Assembly: GCA_947171615.1 (NCBI GenBank)
Contig: CAMVYG010000004.1
Coordinates: 1-23,564, forward strand
Direction: 5' to 3'
From: an uncultured Clostridia bacterium
Lineage (GTDB): Bacteria > Bacillota > Clostridia > Oscillospirales > Acutalibacteraceae
DNA length: 23,564 nt
Positions 1-7,101 of this stretch are shown here, one piece after another. The translations under genes and the position numbers were made by a program. The notes beneath the pieces were generated by a model. The model saw only the letters and a list, made by a program, of their open reading frames with translations. It made no database searches and was not told where the DNA came from. How positions within the stretch are numbered: the stretch's first letter is position 1; each line of letters begins with the position of its first letter.

Positions 1-44
1 ACCTCTTTGTCAAAATTGTCCTTTGTCAATGTCAATACTGCCAT
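1..44 (-). CDS. trxA: Thioredoxin, N-terminal 14 codons only (cut by window edge)
   Basis: The minus strand reads ATG at 44 and continues open to the window edge as MAVLTLTKDNFDKE. This matches the usual start of bacterial thioredoxins: a first beta strand, then a T-K-(D/E)-N-F-(D/E) turn into helix 1. A good Shine-Dalgarno sequence (AAGGAAG, 51-57) lies 6 nt upstream. The Cys-Gly-Pro-Cys active site would be outside the window, so the assignment rests on 14 residues and the ribosome binding site. A different thioredoxin-fold protein is possible. It appears to have its own promoter and not to be the last gene of the leftward operon. Confidence 0.62.
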   Translation of the reverse strand, partial: MAVLTLTKDNFDKE

Positions 45-73
45 CTGAATCTTCCTTTCTTTTGCAATGTAAA

Positions 74-97
74 TTTATAGTTCCCGGAAACCGGGAA
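74..97 (-). promoter_or_regulatory. Possible thioredoxin promoter with a palindrome next to the -10
   Basis: On the minus strand a TATAAA (74-79) sits 30 nt upstream of the thioredoxin start codon. It is preceded by a perfect 7-bp inverted repeat, TTCCCGG-ttt-CCGGGAA (81-97), that fills the -10/-35 spacer. No good -35 hexamer is visible. The palindrome could be an operator or a short hairpin ending the upstream operon, although no U-run follows it. Weak call. Confidence 0.3.
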
Positions 98-130
98 AAA
101 TTTCCCCTCTTTCCGGCAAAACAGGCTGCG

Positions 131-1216
131 TTAAAAAACGAAATCGCATGCTTCCCGAACCTTCATCTTCTCAAAGTATGCGTTTTCCATGGGAATCCAT
201 TCCTCTAAAAACCTTCGGAGCATAAAATTACCGTTTCTTTCCAGGATTCGGGTGCTCTGCTCTCCGGGAGAAATAGATAAAAACACCTTTACATCATAGT
301 ATTCCCGAAGCTCCGGGTGCATGCAGTAGGCGCCCTCCAAAATATTGATCTTTTTCGGCTGTACCTCCACCGGCTCACTCAGCTTCATAAGAGAGCAGTC
401 AAAGGGACGGTAGGAAAAGCTCTGTTCTCCCCGAAGCTTTTCCAAAATCTCTTCCCGAAGCCGCTCTCTGTCCATATTGCCGCCTGTTTCGGAAAGCCGC
501 TGGGGAGTGCGTTTTTCCAGGGGAAGGAAAAAATCGTCCGCATGAAACACATTGCAGTCAAAAATCTGCGTAAGGATATCTCCCAGCCGGCTTTTTCCCG
601 CGGCGCTGTTTCCGTCTATTGCCACGGTCACACTGCCCCGCTCCTTCAGGCACCGTTCCATGGCGGCATAAAGCTTCACATATTCCGCATATTCCCGGCA
701 GATCACCCGATAAGCCGGCTCATAGATCCTGTGGTATTCCTCGCTGTGCTGCACAGGCTGGTATCCGCTTTCTTTGTAGCCCCGCAGATATTCCTCCACT
801 TCCTTCGAGGAAAAGGGAAACGGGCTGTCCTTTTCCCGGCTCATCTCCCAAAAAAGCCGCAGCTTTTCCTCGAAAAGAAATCTCGCTCCCTTTGGCACCC
901 TGCAAGCGGAAGCTATAAAAAGCCGATGAAGCATCTCCGGAGAAAGCACTTCGCTTACGGAAAGATTGATCCTGCAAAAGTGGCCGCACAGGTGAAAAAA
1001 CCAGGGCTGCTTTTTCTGCTTTTCGGAAAGGCCCGCAATTTCCTCCCGAAGACGAAGCAAAGAAGCTGCCTCGTCTGTTATCATGTGTCCGCCGCCGAAC
1101 TCAGATTGATACAGATGTTTTACATAGTCTTCCACCTGAGCCTTTGGATGGTCTCTTGCGCAGTCGATCAGGAATTGTTTTGTTTCCCAAATGCCCTGCT
1201 TTTTTATATTCTCCAT
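131..1216 (-). CDS. Uridine-kinase-like P-loop protein with an extra N-terminal domain
   Basis: A 361-residue protein. Residues about 195-361 form a uridine kinase/phosphoribulokinase-type P-loop domain: Walker A GNSAAGKS (202-209), an Asp-Asp pair at 227-228 where the family places its catalytic/Mg-binding acid, and an LEGAY strand (293-297). Residues 1-190 have no domain I can name. They are rich in His, Tyr and acidic residues and are predicted soluble. Substrate is unknown: the C-terminal domain implies phosphoryl transfer to a nucleoside or other small molecule, but nothing in the sequence fixes which. The start has a GAGGAG site 6 nt upstream. It lies 33 nt after the HAD gene and is the last gene of the leftward operon. 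The ORF ends at VREACDFVF, 40-60 residues short of what a full nucleoside kinase lid and C-terminus would need, so the fold may be minimal. Confidence 0.75.
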   Translation of the reverse strand: MENIKKQGIWETKQFLIDCARDHPKAQVEDYVKHLYQSEFGGGHMITDEAASLLRLREEIAGLSEKQKKQPWFFHLCGHFCRINLSVSEVLSPEMLHRLFIASACRVPKGARFLFEEKLRLFWEMSREKDSPFPFSSKEVEEYLRGYKESGYQPVQHSEEYHRIYEPAYRVICREYAEYVKLYAAMERCLKERGSVTVAIDGNSAAGKSRLGDILTQIFDCNVFHADDFFLPLEKRTPQRLSETGGNMDRERLREEILEKLRGEQSFSYRPFDCSLMKLSEPVEVQPKKINILEGAYCMHPELREYYDVKVFLSISPGEQSTRILERNGNFMLRRFLEEWIPMENAYFEKMKVREACDFVF

Positions 1217-1249
1217 TGGTATCTCCTCTTTCTTTGCATAGTCCCCTGT

Positions 1250-1972
1250 TCAGCAAAGTTCCGCAAAATCGCAAAACTCGGCAAAGCTTCCATGCTTTAT
1301 CCCGGAAAGCTCCCGATTTTCGCTGTTAATGAGGCAATCTGTTACCAAATAGCCGTCCAGCCCCAGTTCCAGAGAAGCCAGATCCTCCACGGCGTCGTTT
1401 CCCACCATGATACATTCCTCCGGGCGTTTCCCGGTTTTTTCCAGGATCTGCCCAAAATAGGCGGGATTCGGCTTGCAGAAGGAATAGTCCTCATAGCTTG
1501 TGACCTCCAGAAAGTCCTCCGGTGTAAGGCCGATCCAGGAAAGCCGGGTTTTAACTCCCGTCGCGGGAAACAGCGGATTGGTGGCCAGGATCACATCATA
1601 TCCCTTTTCCCGCAGCCCCCGCACCGCCTGCTTTGCCAGCGGATTTTCTCCTACCGAGATTTTTACCCGGTCGAACTCCTCAGCGTAAAAACGGTCAAAA
1701 ACGGGGCGAAGATTTAAGGCTTCCGGCCCCATTTCCCGGGAAAACACCTTCCAGAAGCGATCCACATTTTTTTCACTGCCATCATTTTTCACCATAGCTC
1801 CGGTTCCCTTCCACACGGCGGCAGTAAGCTTTTCCCCATCGGAATAGCCGTATTCGGCGCCCTTTTTCGCCAGCTCCCCAAAATACGCCTTTACAAATTT
1901 CTTTTCGTCCATGGGAAGCAGGGTGCCGTCCAAATCAAACAGAACCGTTGTAATCCTTTGATCAAGCGCCAT
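1250..1972 (-). CDS. HAD-superfamily hydrolase (phosphatase, HAD-IA type)
   Basis: A 240-residue protein with all four HAD motifs: motif I DLDGT (nucleophile Asp13, acid/base Asp15), motif II Thr131 in LATNP, motif III Lys167 in CKPNP, and motif IV GNDAVEDL (Asp193, Asp197). The helical cap lies between motifs I and II, as in the phosphoglycolate phosphatase/YjjG group. It probably removes phosphate from a small sugar or nucleotide phosphate in the cytoplasm. The AAGGAG site is 9 nt before the ATG, and the gene starts only 6 nt after the DUF1667 stop codon, so it is cotranscribed with the oxidoreductase trio. A role in clearing a phosphorylated by-product of that pathway is an inference from position only. 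Confidence 0.88.
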   Translation of the reverse strand: MALDQRITTVLFDLDGTLLPMDEKKFVKAYFGELAKKGAEYGYSDGEKLTAAVWKGTGAMVKNDGSEKNVDRFWKVFSREMGPEALNLRPVFDRFYAEEFDRVKISVGENPLAKQAVRGLREKGYDVILATNPLFPATGVKTRLSWIGLTPEDFLEVTSYEDYSFCKPNPAYFGQILEKTGKRPEECIMVGNDAVEDLASLELGLDGYLVTDCLINSENRELSGIKHGSFAEFCDFAELC

Positions 1973-1978
1973 AAGCAG

Positions 1979-2347
1979 TCACTCCTTTTCTATGGTCTTG
2001 GCGGCTACGACATTTACTCCGGTGCCAGCCACATTCCTGATCACCACATCGCCCAGCTTTACCGGAGCGGAGGCCGCCGCTTTCCGAATTTCCTCCATAC
2101 ACGGAAAAATCTTTTCCCTGGGGATATCAGATGCCGTGCGCACGGGAACCACCGGCGCTTTCCCGCCCAGCACCTTTACCGTAGAAGTGACGGTGCGCAC
2201 CGGGGCGGTCACTTCCCGCTTTCCATAGATCTCCCCCCGCTTGCAGGTATTGCCGGAAACGGAAACCGCTTCCCCTTTTTCATTGATCTCCACCCGCAGA
2301 CCGCAGCCCAGCGGGCAGCCGATACAAGTGAGCTCTTTGGTTTCCAT
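1979..2347 (-). CDS. DUF1667 four-cysteine protein, partner of GlpA/B-like oxidoreductases
   Basis: A 122-residue protein. Cysteines 8, 11 and 15 (CIGCPLGC) and Cys35 (GNTCKRGE) make a likely metal or Fe-S site; the rest is small beta-rich sequence. This is the DUF1667 family, which in Firmicutes sits directly downstream of two FAD oxidoreductases resembling anaerobic glycerol-3-phosphate dehydrogenase, as here. It probably passes electrons or stabilises the complex; its biochemical role is not established. I chose the ATG at 2347 because AGAGG lies 10 nt upstream. An in-frame ATG at 2368 would put that ribosome binding site inside the gene. It is separated from the upstream oxidoreductase by a perfect 14-bp inverted repeat. 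Confidence 0.85.
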   Translation of the reverse strand: METKELTCIGCPLGCGLRVEINEKGEAVSVSGNTCKRGEIYGKREVTAPVRTVTSTVKVLGGKAPVVPVRTASDIPREKIFPCMEEIRKAAASAPVKLGDVVIRNVAGTGVNVVAAKTIEKE

Positions 2348-2400
2348 ACTGCACTTTCCTCTTTTCATCTGGAAATTTTAAAACGTTTCAAATCCGGGCA

Positions 2401-2442
2401 CTTAAGGCAATACCACATAATTCTAAGCGGTATTGCCTTAAG
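2401..2442. repeat. Perfect 14-bp inverted repeat inside the operon
   Basis: CTTAAGGCAATACC (2401-2414) and its exact complement (2429-2442) flank a 14-nt loop. The right arm contains the TAA stop codon of the oxidoreductase at 2438. Neither strand has a U-run after the stem, so this is not a normal intrinsic terminator. It may stabilise or partition the polycistronic mRNA, or be the shortest form of a dispersed palindromic element. Confidence 0.8.
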
Positions 2443-3706
2443 CTTCCCGGGTAAAGATTTTGATCTCCTGTTCCGTGCCGGTCAGCCATTCCTTCTTCAG
2501 GCTGATCTGCTCCATCTCTCCGGGAGCCATCACAGGCCGCTTCCGGCACAGCAGCTCTCTGCCGTCCGCTTCTACCACCACCGAAGCGCCCCGCAGGTTT
2601 TTTCCTACCCGGAACCGTACCGTCAGCTGTGCTCCCATTTTTTCCGGGCTCACAGCGGCAGGCACTGTATACCGCACCGCGCCGCCGGGACACAGGGGAA
2701 TTTCCCTTCCAGCCTCTGCCGGCTCTCCCTTACAGTAGGCGGCCGCGTTTTTTCCGGCCTCTGCCGCTTCCTCCGATACATAGTCCACCAAATCGTGAAC
2801 ATGCAGCACGTTGCCGCAGGCAAACACACCGGGGACGCTGGTTTCCAGGCTTTCATTGACCCTGGGCCCGCTGGTCACGGGAGAAAGCTCCACGCCAAGC
2901 TCCCGGGAAAGCTCGTTTTCCGGGATCAGTCCCACCGAAAGCAGCAGGGTATCGCAGAAAATTTCCTCCTCGGTGCCGGGAATGGGAGTAAGTCTTTCAT
3001 CTACCCGGGCAATGGTCACGCCCGTCACCCGTTCCTTTCCCCGAATATCCACCACGGTATGGTTCAGCTTCAAGGGAATATCATAATCGTTTAAGCACTG
3101 CACAATGTTCCGTTTCAGCCCTCCGGAATAGGGCTGGATTTCCGCCACGCATTTGACCTTTGCCCCCTCCAGCGTCATGCGGCGGGCCATGATCAGCCCG
3201 ATATCACCGCTGCCGAGGATCACCACCTCACGGCCGGGCAGGTATCCCTCCCGGTTTACCAGGCGCTGGGCGGTACCGGCGGAAAATACACCGGTGGGGC
3301 GAAGCCCCGGAATATTCAAGGCCCCTCTGGGCCGCTCCCGGCAGCCCATGGCCAGTATCACAGCCTTTGCCTCTGTCTGCACCAGGCCATCCTGCCGGCT
3401 CACGGTGGTAACAAGAAGTCCTTCTCCGGAAGAAGCACGCTCCAGGCCAATTACGGTGGTGCTGAGCTTTGCCGGAATTCCCAGCGCCTCCGCCTTTTCC
3501 ACATACCGCTGGGCATATTCCGGCCCGGTCAGCTCCTCCCGAAAGGTATGAAGCCCAAAGCCGTTGTGGATGCACTGGTTCAAAATGCCGCCTAATTCCG
3601 GCTCCCGCTCAAAAATTATCACATCGGAAACGCCGCTTTCCCGGGCGGCAATGGCCGCCGCCAGCCCGGCAGGGCCGCCGCCGATGATCACGATGGTATG
3701 CTTCAT
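2438..3706 (-). CDS. FAD/NAD(P)-dependent oxidoreductase, GlpB-like partner
   Basis: A 422-residue pyridine-nucleotide-disulphide-type flavoprotein. An N-terminal FAD Rossmann site is visible as GGGPAG (9-14). The sequence MGCRERPRGA with a following FSAGTAQRLVN is typical of the opine/glycerol-phosphate dehydrogenase small-subunit group. A second dinucleotide site, LGSGDIG, follows, and then a C-terminal FAD motif containing ACGNVLHVHDLVDYV. No redox-active CxxC typical of thioredoxin reductase is present. It likely takes electrons from the dehydrogenase encoded just upstream and hands them to NAD or a quinone. The gap to that upstream gene is 14 nt. The start has a purine-rich AAGG immediately upstream, weaker than its neighbours. 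The physiological donor is not shown by the sequence. Confidence 0.88.
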   Translation of the reverse strand: MKHTIVIIGGGPAGLAAAIAARESGVSDVIIFEREPELGGILNQCIHNGFGLHTFREELTGPEYAQRYVEKAEALGIPAKLSTTVIGLERASSGEGLLVTTVSRQDGLVQTEAKAVILAMGCRERPRGALNIPGLRPTGVFSAGTAQRLVNREGYLPGREVVILGSGDIGLIMARRMTLEGAKVKCVAEIQPYSGGLKRNIVQCLNDYDIPLKLNHTVVDIRGKERVTGVTIARVDERLTPIPGTEEEIFCDTLLLSVGLIPENELSRELGVELSPVTSGPRVNESLETSVPGVFACGNVLHVHDLVDYVSEEAAEAGKNAAAYCKGEPAEAGREIPLCPGGAVRYTVPAAVSPEKMGAQLTVRFRVGKNLRGASVVVEADGRELLCRKRPVMAPGEMEQISLKKEWLTGTEQEIKIFTREA

Positions 3707-3720
3707 GTTCCTTCCCCCCC

Positions 3721-5148
3721 TCAGCGAAGCTTTTCCAGAACGATCCCGGAGGCTTTGCCGTTTTTTCGGATCTCCAAAAGCTCTTCCGGAAGCTCCCGGG
3801 AAAGGAGCTCCATCACCCTGGGAGAACAGAATCCGCTTTGACAGCGACCCATTCCGGCTCTGGTGCGGCGTTTGACCCCGTCCAGCGTTCTTGCCCCCAG
3901 GGTGCTATGGATCGCATCTAAAATTTCTCCCTCGGAAATCTCCTCGCACCGGCAGACGATGGCGCCGTATGCCGGGTTTTCCCGTATTTTTTCCACCCGC
4001 TCCGCGAGGGGCAGAGAAGCGATATGGGGAACGCCCCGGCGGGTGGGAGTAAAGTCCTTCTTCTCCGGCAGCGCCAGCTTTTCCGCTATTTTCTCCGCCA
4101 GATATTCCCCGATGGCCGGGGCGCTGGTCAACCCGGGAGATTCGATCCCCGCAGCGTCAAAAAAGCCGTCTGCGGTTTCTCCCAGCACAAAATCGTCTCC
4201 CGCTTCGTGAGCCCGCAGCCCGGAAAAAGAGGTAATGACCTGCCGCAGCGGCAGCCCTTCCACGCCAAACGCGGATTTTTCCGCCACCTCCCGAAGCCCA
4301 TCGGCCGTGGTGGCGGTGCTTTCCTTTTCTTCCAGATCCCGGGCAGTGGGGCCCAAAAGTAAATTACCGTGAACGGTGGGGGACACCAGCACGCCCTTTC
4401 CATACTGCCCCGGCAGCTGGAACACGGTGTGGCGCACATGGCCCCCCGCGCTTTTATCCAGCAGCATATATTCTCCCCGCCGGGCAGTGATCGCAAGCTT
4501 TTCCTCAGAGACCAGGTTGTGGAGCCTGTCGGCATACACCCCTGCGGCATTGACCACGGCCCTTGCTTTTACATCTCCTGTATCGGTGTGCAGGATCCAG
4601 CTTTCCTCTGAGCGCTCTAGGGAGAGTACTTCCGTATCAAACCGGAACTCCACGCCGTTTTGGGCAGCCTTTTCCCCCAAGCCCTTAGTCCGCTCATTGG
4701 GGCAAACGATCCCGGAGGTTTCCGCCAGCAGCGCGCCGCAGACCTCTTTCTGCAAATTGGGTTCCAGCTCCCTTGCTTCCTGGCCCGTCAACAGCCGCAG
4801 TCCCGGCACACCGTTTGTTTTCCCCTTTTCATAGAGCGCCCGCAGCTTCGGCAGATCTTCTTCGCAAAGGCACACCACCAAAGCGCCGATCCGTTGGAAA
4901 GGAATATCCAGTTCCTCTGAGAGCTTGTCCATCATGGCGTTGCCCCGCACATTCATTCTGGCCTTCCAGGTGCCGGGTTCCGCGTCAAAACCCGCGTGAA
5001 TAATGGCGGAATTTGCCTTACTGGTGCCCTCGCATACATCGGGCTCTTTTTCCAGCACCAGAAAGCGGCCCTCCCTGCGGGAAAGCTCTCTCGCCACTGC
5101 GCACCCGGTCACACCGGCCCCAACGATCACCGCGTCATACCCTTTCAT
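3721..5148 (-). CDS. FAD-dependent dehydrogenase, GlpA-like, with C-terminal [2Fe-2S] BFD domain
   Basis: A 475-residue protein beginning MKGYDAVIVG. It has a DAO-family FAD site (GAGVTG, 10-15), a TSKANSAIIHAGFD segment characteristic of glycerol-3-phosphate/L-2-hydroxyglutarate oxidases, and a late FSGLRAHEAGDDFVLG stretch. The C-terminus carries a bacterioferritin-associated-ferredoxin-like domain with Cys399, Cys401, Cys436 and Cys441, a [2Fe-2S] site. The likely reaction is oxidation of glycerol 3-phosphate to dihydroxyacetone phosphate, but the family is broad. The frame stays open upstream to 5565; I reject that because GAGGG sits 6 nt before the 5148 ATG, homology begins there, and the longer form would run through the divergent promoter region and into xylB. 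First gene of the leftward operon. Confidence 0.87.
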   Translation of the reverse strand: MKGYDAVIVGAGVTGCAVARELSRREGRFLVLEKEPDVCEGTSKANSAIIHAGFDAEPGTWKARMNVRGNAMMDKLSEELDIPFQRIGALVVCLCEEDLPKLRALYEKGKTNGVPGLRLLTGQEARELEPNLQKEVCGALLAETSGIVCPNERTKGLGEKAAQNGVEFRFDTEVLSLERSEESWILHTDTGDVKARAVVNAAGVYADRLHNLVSEEKLAITARRGEYMLLDKSAGGHVRHTVFQLPGQYGKGVLVSPTVHGNLLLGPTARDLEEKESTATTADGLREVAEKSAFGVEGLPLRQVITSFSGLRAHEAGDDFVLGETADGFFDAAGIESPGLTSAPAIGEYLAEKIAEKLALPEKKDFTPTRRGVPHIASLPLAERVEKIRENPAYGAIVCRCEEISEGEILDAIHSTLGARTLDGVKRRTRAGMGRCQSGFCSPRVMELLSRELPEELLEIRKNGKASGIVLEKLR

Positions 5149-5183
5149 AGACTGCCCTCGCTTTGTTAAAAGTTTCAGCCTTA

Positions 5184-5212
5184 ACGATAGCATAATTTGC
5201 TCCATATCGCAA
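5184..5212 (-). promoter_or_regulatory. Promoter of the oxidoreductase operon
   Basis: On the minus strand TTGCGA (5207-5212) and TATCGT (5184-5189) are separated by exactly 17 nt. The -10 lies 35 nt before the start codon at 5148. A reasonable sigma-A promoter read by eye; no experimental support. Confidence 0.5.
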
Positions 5213-5214
5213 GA

Positions 5215-5241
5215 GTGATTCCAAAAAAACAAAGGAATTAC
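5215..5241. promoter_or_regulatory. Possible operator in the divergent promoter region
   Basis: GTGATTCC (5215-5222) and GGAATTAC (5234-5241) form an 8-bp inverted repeat with one mismatch and an 11-nt A-rich spacer. It sits just upstream of the leftward -35 and about 27 nt upstream of the rightward -35, so one regulator could serve both. The regulator is not encoded in this window as far as I can see. Confidence 0.28.
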
Positions 5242-5267
5242 CAGCCCCTTAATTGTTGGGGAATCCC

Positions 5268-5296
5268 TTGACATTGCCGGAAAAATCAGAGAAAAT
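5268..5296 (+). promoter_or_regulatory. Promoter of xylB
   Basis: A perfect -35 TTGACA (5268-5273) is followed after 17 nt by a weak -10 GAAAAT (5291-5296), about 40 nt before the xylB ATG. A strong -35 with a poor -10 would fit a promoter that needs activation. Confidence 0.5.
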
Positions 5297-5335
5297 AAGA
5301 ACAAACAGGTCAGCGATAACAAAGGGGAGTTTTTT

Positions 5336-6859
5336 ATGGAATATCTGATCGGAATTGATCTCGGCACCAGCGGCACAAAAACCGTACTGTTTGATAAAAC
5401 CGGCGCTGTCATTGCCAGCGCCCTGGAAGAATATCCCTTGATCCAGGAAAAAAACGGCTGGGCGGAGCAGGAACCGGAGGACTGGTGGCAGGCCACGGTA
5501 AAAACCCTGCGTTCTGTGCTGGAGCAAAGCGGCATAGACCCTGCCGCCATCCGCGGCATCGGCATTTCCGGGCAGATGCACGGCCTTGTGATGCTGGATC
5601 AAAACGGGGAAGTGCTGCGCCGCTCCATTATCTGGTGTGACCAGCGCACCGCCGAGGAATGTAAGGAGATCACCCAAAAGGTAGGAGAAAAACGGCTCAT
5701 CGAGATCACTGCAAACCCAGCCATGACGGGCTTTACCGCCTCAAAAATTTTATGGGTGCGGAAGCACCAGCCGGAGCTCTATCAAAAATGCGCCCATATC
5801 CTGCTGCCCAAGGACTATGTGCGCTACATGCTCACCGGGGAATTCGCCACAGAGGTTTCCGATGCCTCCGGCATGCAGCTTCTGGATGTACCGGGCCGCT
5901 GCTGGAGCCGGGAAATTTTGGAAAAGCTGGAAATTGACCCCTCCCTTTTGGGGAAGGTCTATGAATCTCCCGAGATCACCGGCGTGATCTCAGAGCAGGC
6001 TGCCGCCCTTACCGGGCTTAAGGCGGGAACGCCGGTGGTAGGCGGCGCGGGAGACAACGCCGCCGCCGCGGTGGGCACCGGCGTCGTTCGGGACGGCAGG
6101 GCCTTTACCACCATCGGCACCTCCGGGGTGGTTTACGCCCATACGGATAAGATCACCATAGACCCTAAAGGCAGAGTTCACACCTTCTGCTGCGCCGTTC
6201 CCGGCGCATGGCATGTGATGGGCGTTACCCAGGGAGCGGGACTTTCCCTGAAATGGTTCCGGGACCAGTTCTGCGGGGCGGAAAAGGAAACAGCCAGGGA
6301 AATGGGGGTTGACCCCTATTTTCTGATGGATCAGGAGGCGGAAAAATCCCCCATTGGCTGCAACAAGCTTTTGTACCTGCCCTACCTGATGGGAGAACGC
6401 ACTCCCCATTTAGACCCGGATTGCAGAGGCGTTTTCTTTGGCCTTTCCGCCATTCATACCAAGCGGGATCTTCTGCGGGCCGTGCTGGAGGGCGTGGTTT
6501 ATTCCCAGCGGGACAGCGTGGAGGTTCTGCGGGAAATGGGCGTTTCCATCGGGGAGATGATGGCCTGCGGAGGCGGCGGCACCTCCCCCTTGTGGCGGCA
6601 GATGCTGGCGGATACCTATAACTGCCCGGTCAAAACCGTGGCCTCCCGGGAAGGCCCGGCCCTGGGCGTGGCGATCCTGGCCGGTGTGGGCGCGGGGCTG
6701 TACCCTTCCGTACAGGCCGCCTGCGACACTATGATCCGTACCAATCCCCCTCAGCCCCCCATTGCGGAAAACGTACCGCAATATGAGCGGTACTATCAGG
6801 TTTACCGCAGCCTTTACCCGGCGCTGAAGGAAAGCTATCAACTTTTGGCGAAATCATAA
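5336..6859 (+). CDS. xylB: Xylulokinase (FGGY family)
   Basis: A 507-residue kinase of normal length for the family; it phosphorylates D-xylulose to xylulose 5-phosphate for the pentose phosphate pathway. Phosphate-binding motif GIDLGTSGTK (6-15), the xylulokinase-typical GISGQMHG (76-83), WCDQRT (100-105) and the catalytic Asp240 in GGAGDNAAAA are all visible. Glycerol kinases have a different sequence at the GISGQMHG position, so the substrate is more likely xylulose, despite the GlpA-like genes next door. GGGGAG lies 6 nt before the ATG. It is transcribed alone and ends before a terminator at 6985. No xylose isomerase or transporter is adjacent, so the sugar source is not clear. A related ketose or pentitol cannot be excluded. 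Confidence 0.9.
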   Translation: MEYLIGIDLGTSGTKTVLFDKTGAVIASALEEYPLIQEKNGWAEQEPEDWWQATVKTLRSVLEQSGIDPAAIRGIGISGQMHGLVMLDQNGEVLRRSIIWCDQRTAEECKEITQKVGEKRLIEITANPAMTGFTASKILWVRKHQPELYQKCAHILLPKDYVRYMLTGEFATEVSDASGMQLLDVPGRCWSREILEKLEIDPSLLGKVYESPEITGVISEQAAALTGLKAGTPVVGGAGDNAAAAVGTGVVRDGRAFTTIGTSGVVYAHTDKITIDPKGRVHTFCCAVPGAWHVMGVTQGAGLSLKWFRDQFCGAEKETAREMGVDPYFLMDQEAEKSPIGCNKLLYLPYLMGERTPHLDPDCRGVFFGLSAIHTKRDLLRAVLEGVVYSQRDSVEVLREMGVSIGEMMACGGGGTSPLWRQMLADTYNCPVKTVASREGPALGVAILAGVGAGLYPSVQAACDTMIRTNPPQPPIAENVPQYERYYQVYRSLYPALKESYQLLAKS

Positions 6860-6861
6860 TA

Positions 6862-6890
6862 GTTGTTAGCTGTTAGTAATTAGTTGTTAG
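6862..6890. repeat. Short dispersed repeat, family A (GTTAG-rich)
   Basis: GTTGTTAGCTGTTAGTAATT followed by AGTTGTTAG, starting 2 nt after the xylB stop codon. Related copies occur at about 8934-8962, 9060-9090, 9203-9221, 14747-14778 and 21111-21126, in both orientations and always next to gene ends or in gaps. It is a run of GTTAG/TTGTTAG variants and encodes nothing obvious. Confidence 0.7.
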
Positions 6891-6984
6891 AAAGGGCAAG
6901 GGCGTTTCGTTGTTCGTTTAGGGCAAGAGTTTGTATTAATTTATGGTTTAGCACTTACCTGTTGGCTTGACAATCGCTAAAATT

Positions 6985-7033
6985 GCAGGAAGCCGGGAAG
7001 GCATATTGCCATTTCCCGGCTTCCTGCTTTTTT
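6985..7033. terminator. Intrinsic terminator between convergent xylB and ABC permease
   Basis: A perfect 15-bp stem (6985-6999 with 7013-7027) extends by four more pairs (GGCA/TGCC) across one bulged A to a 3-nt loop. Six T residues follow on the plus strand (7028-7033), which terminates xylB. On the minus strand the stem is followed by AATTTT, so it probably also terminates the ABC operon ending at 7102. Confidence 0.88.
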
Positions 7034-7101
7034 GCGCCCTTTGGAAAAGCACTGGTTCAGTCCGGCGTGTCTGTCCCGCCGTTTGGCTTGATCTGGCTCT
7101 C

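Noticed and set aside
317..1717. Long open frame on the plus strand (466 codons), and similar ones at 1958-3094, 10090-11145 and 11490-12884
   Set aside because: They lie antisense to genes with clear family motifs, have no ribosome binding sites and read as low-complexity shadow proteins caused by the GC-rich third positions of the real genes.
3721..5565. Longer form of the GlpA-like dehydrogenase starting at 5565
   Set aside because: It would cross the divergent promoters and the first 230 nt of xylB; the ATG at 5148 has its own Shine-Dalgarno and starts the FAD motif normally.
5336..6859. Glycerol kinase, because of the neighbouring GlpA/B-like genes
   Set aside because: The GISGQMHG and WCDQRT motifs fit xylulokinase, not the glycerol kinase pattern.
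6862..6890. CRISPR-like short repeats
   Set aside because: The GTTAG units have no regular spacers, vary in length and are scattered; no cas genes are present.
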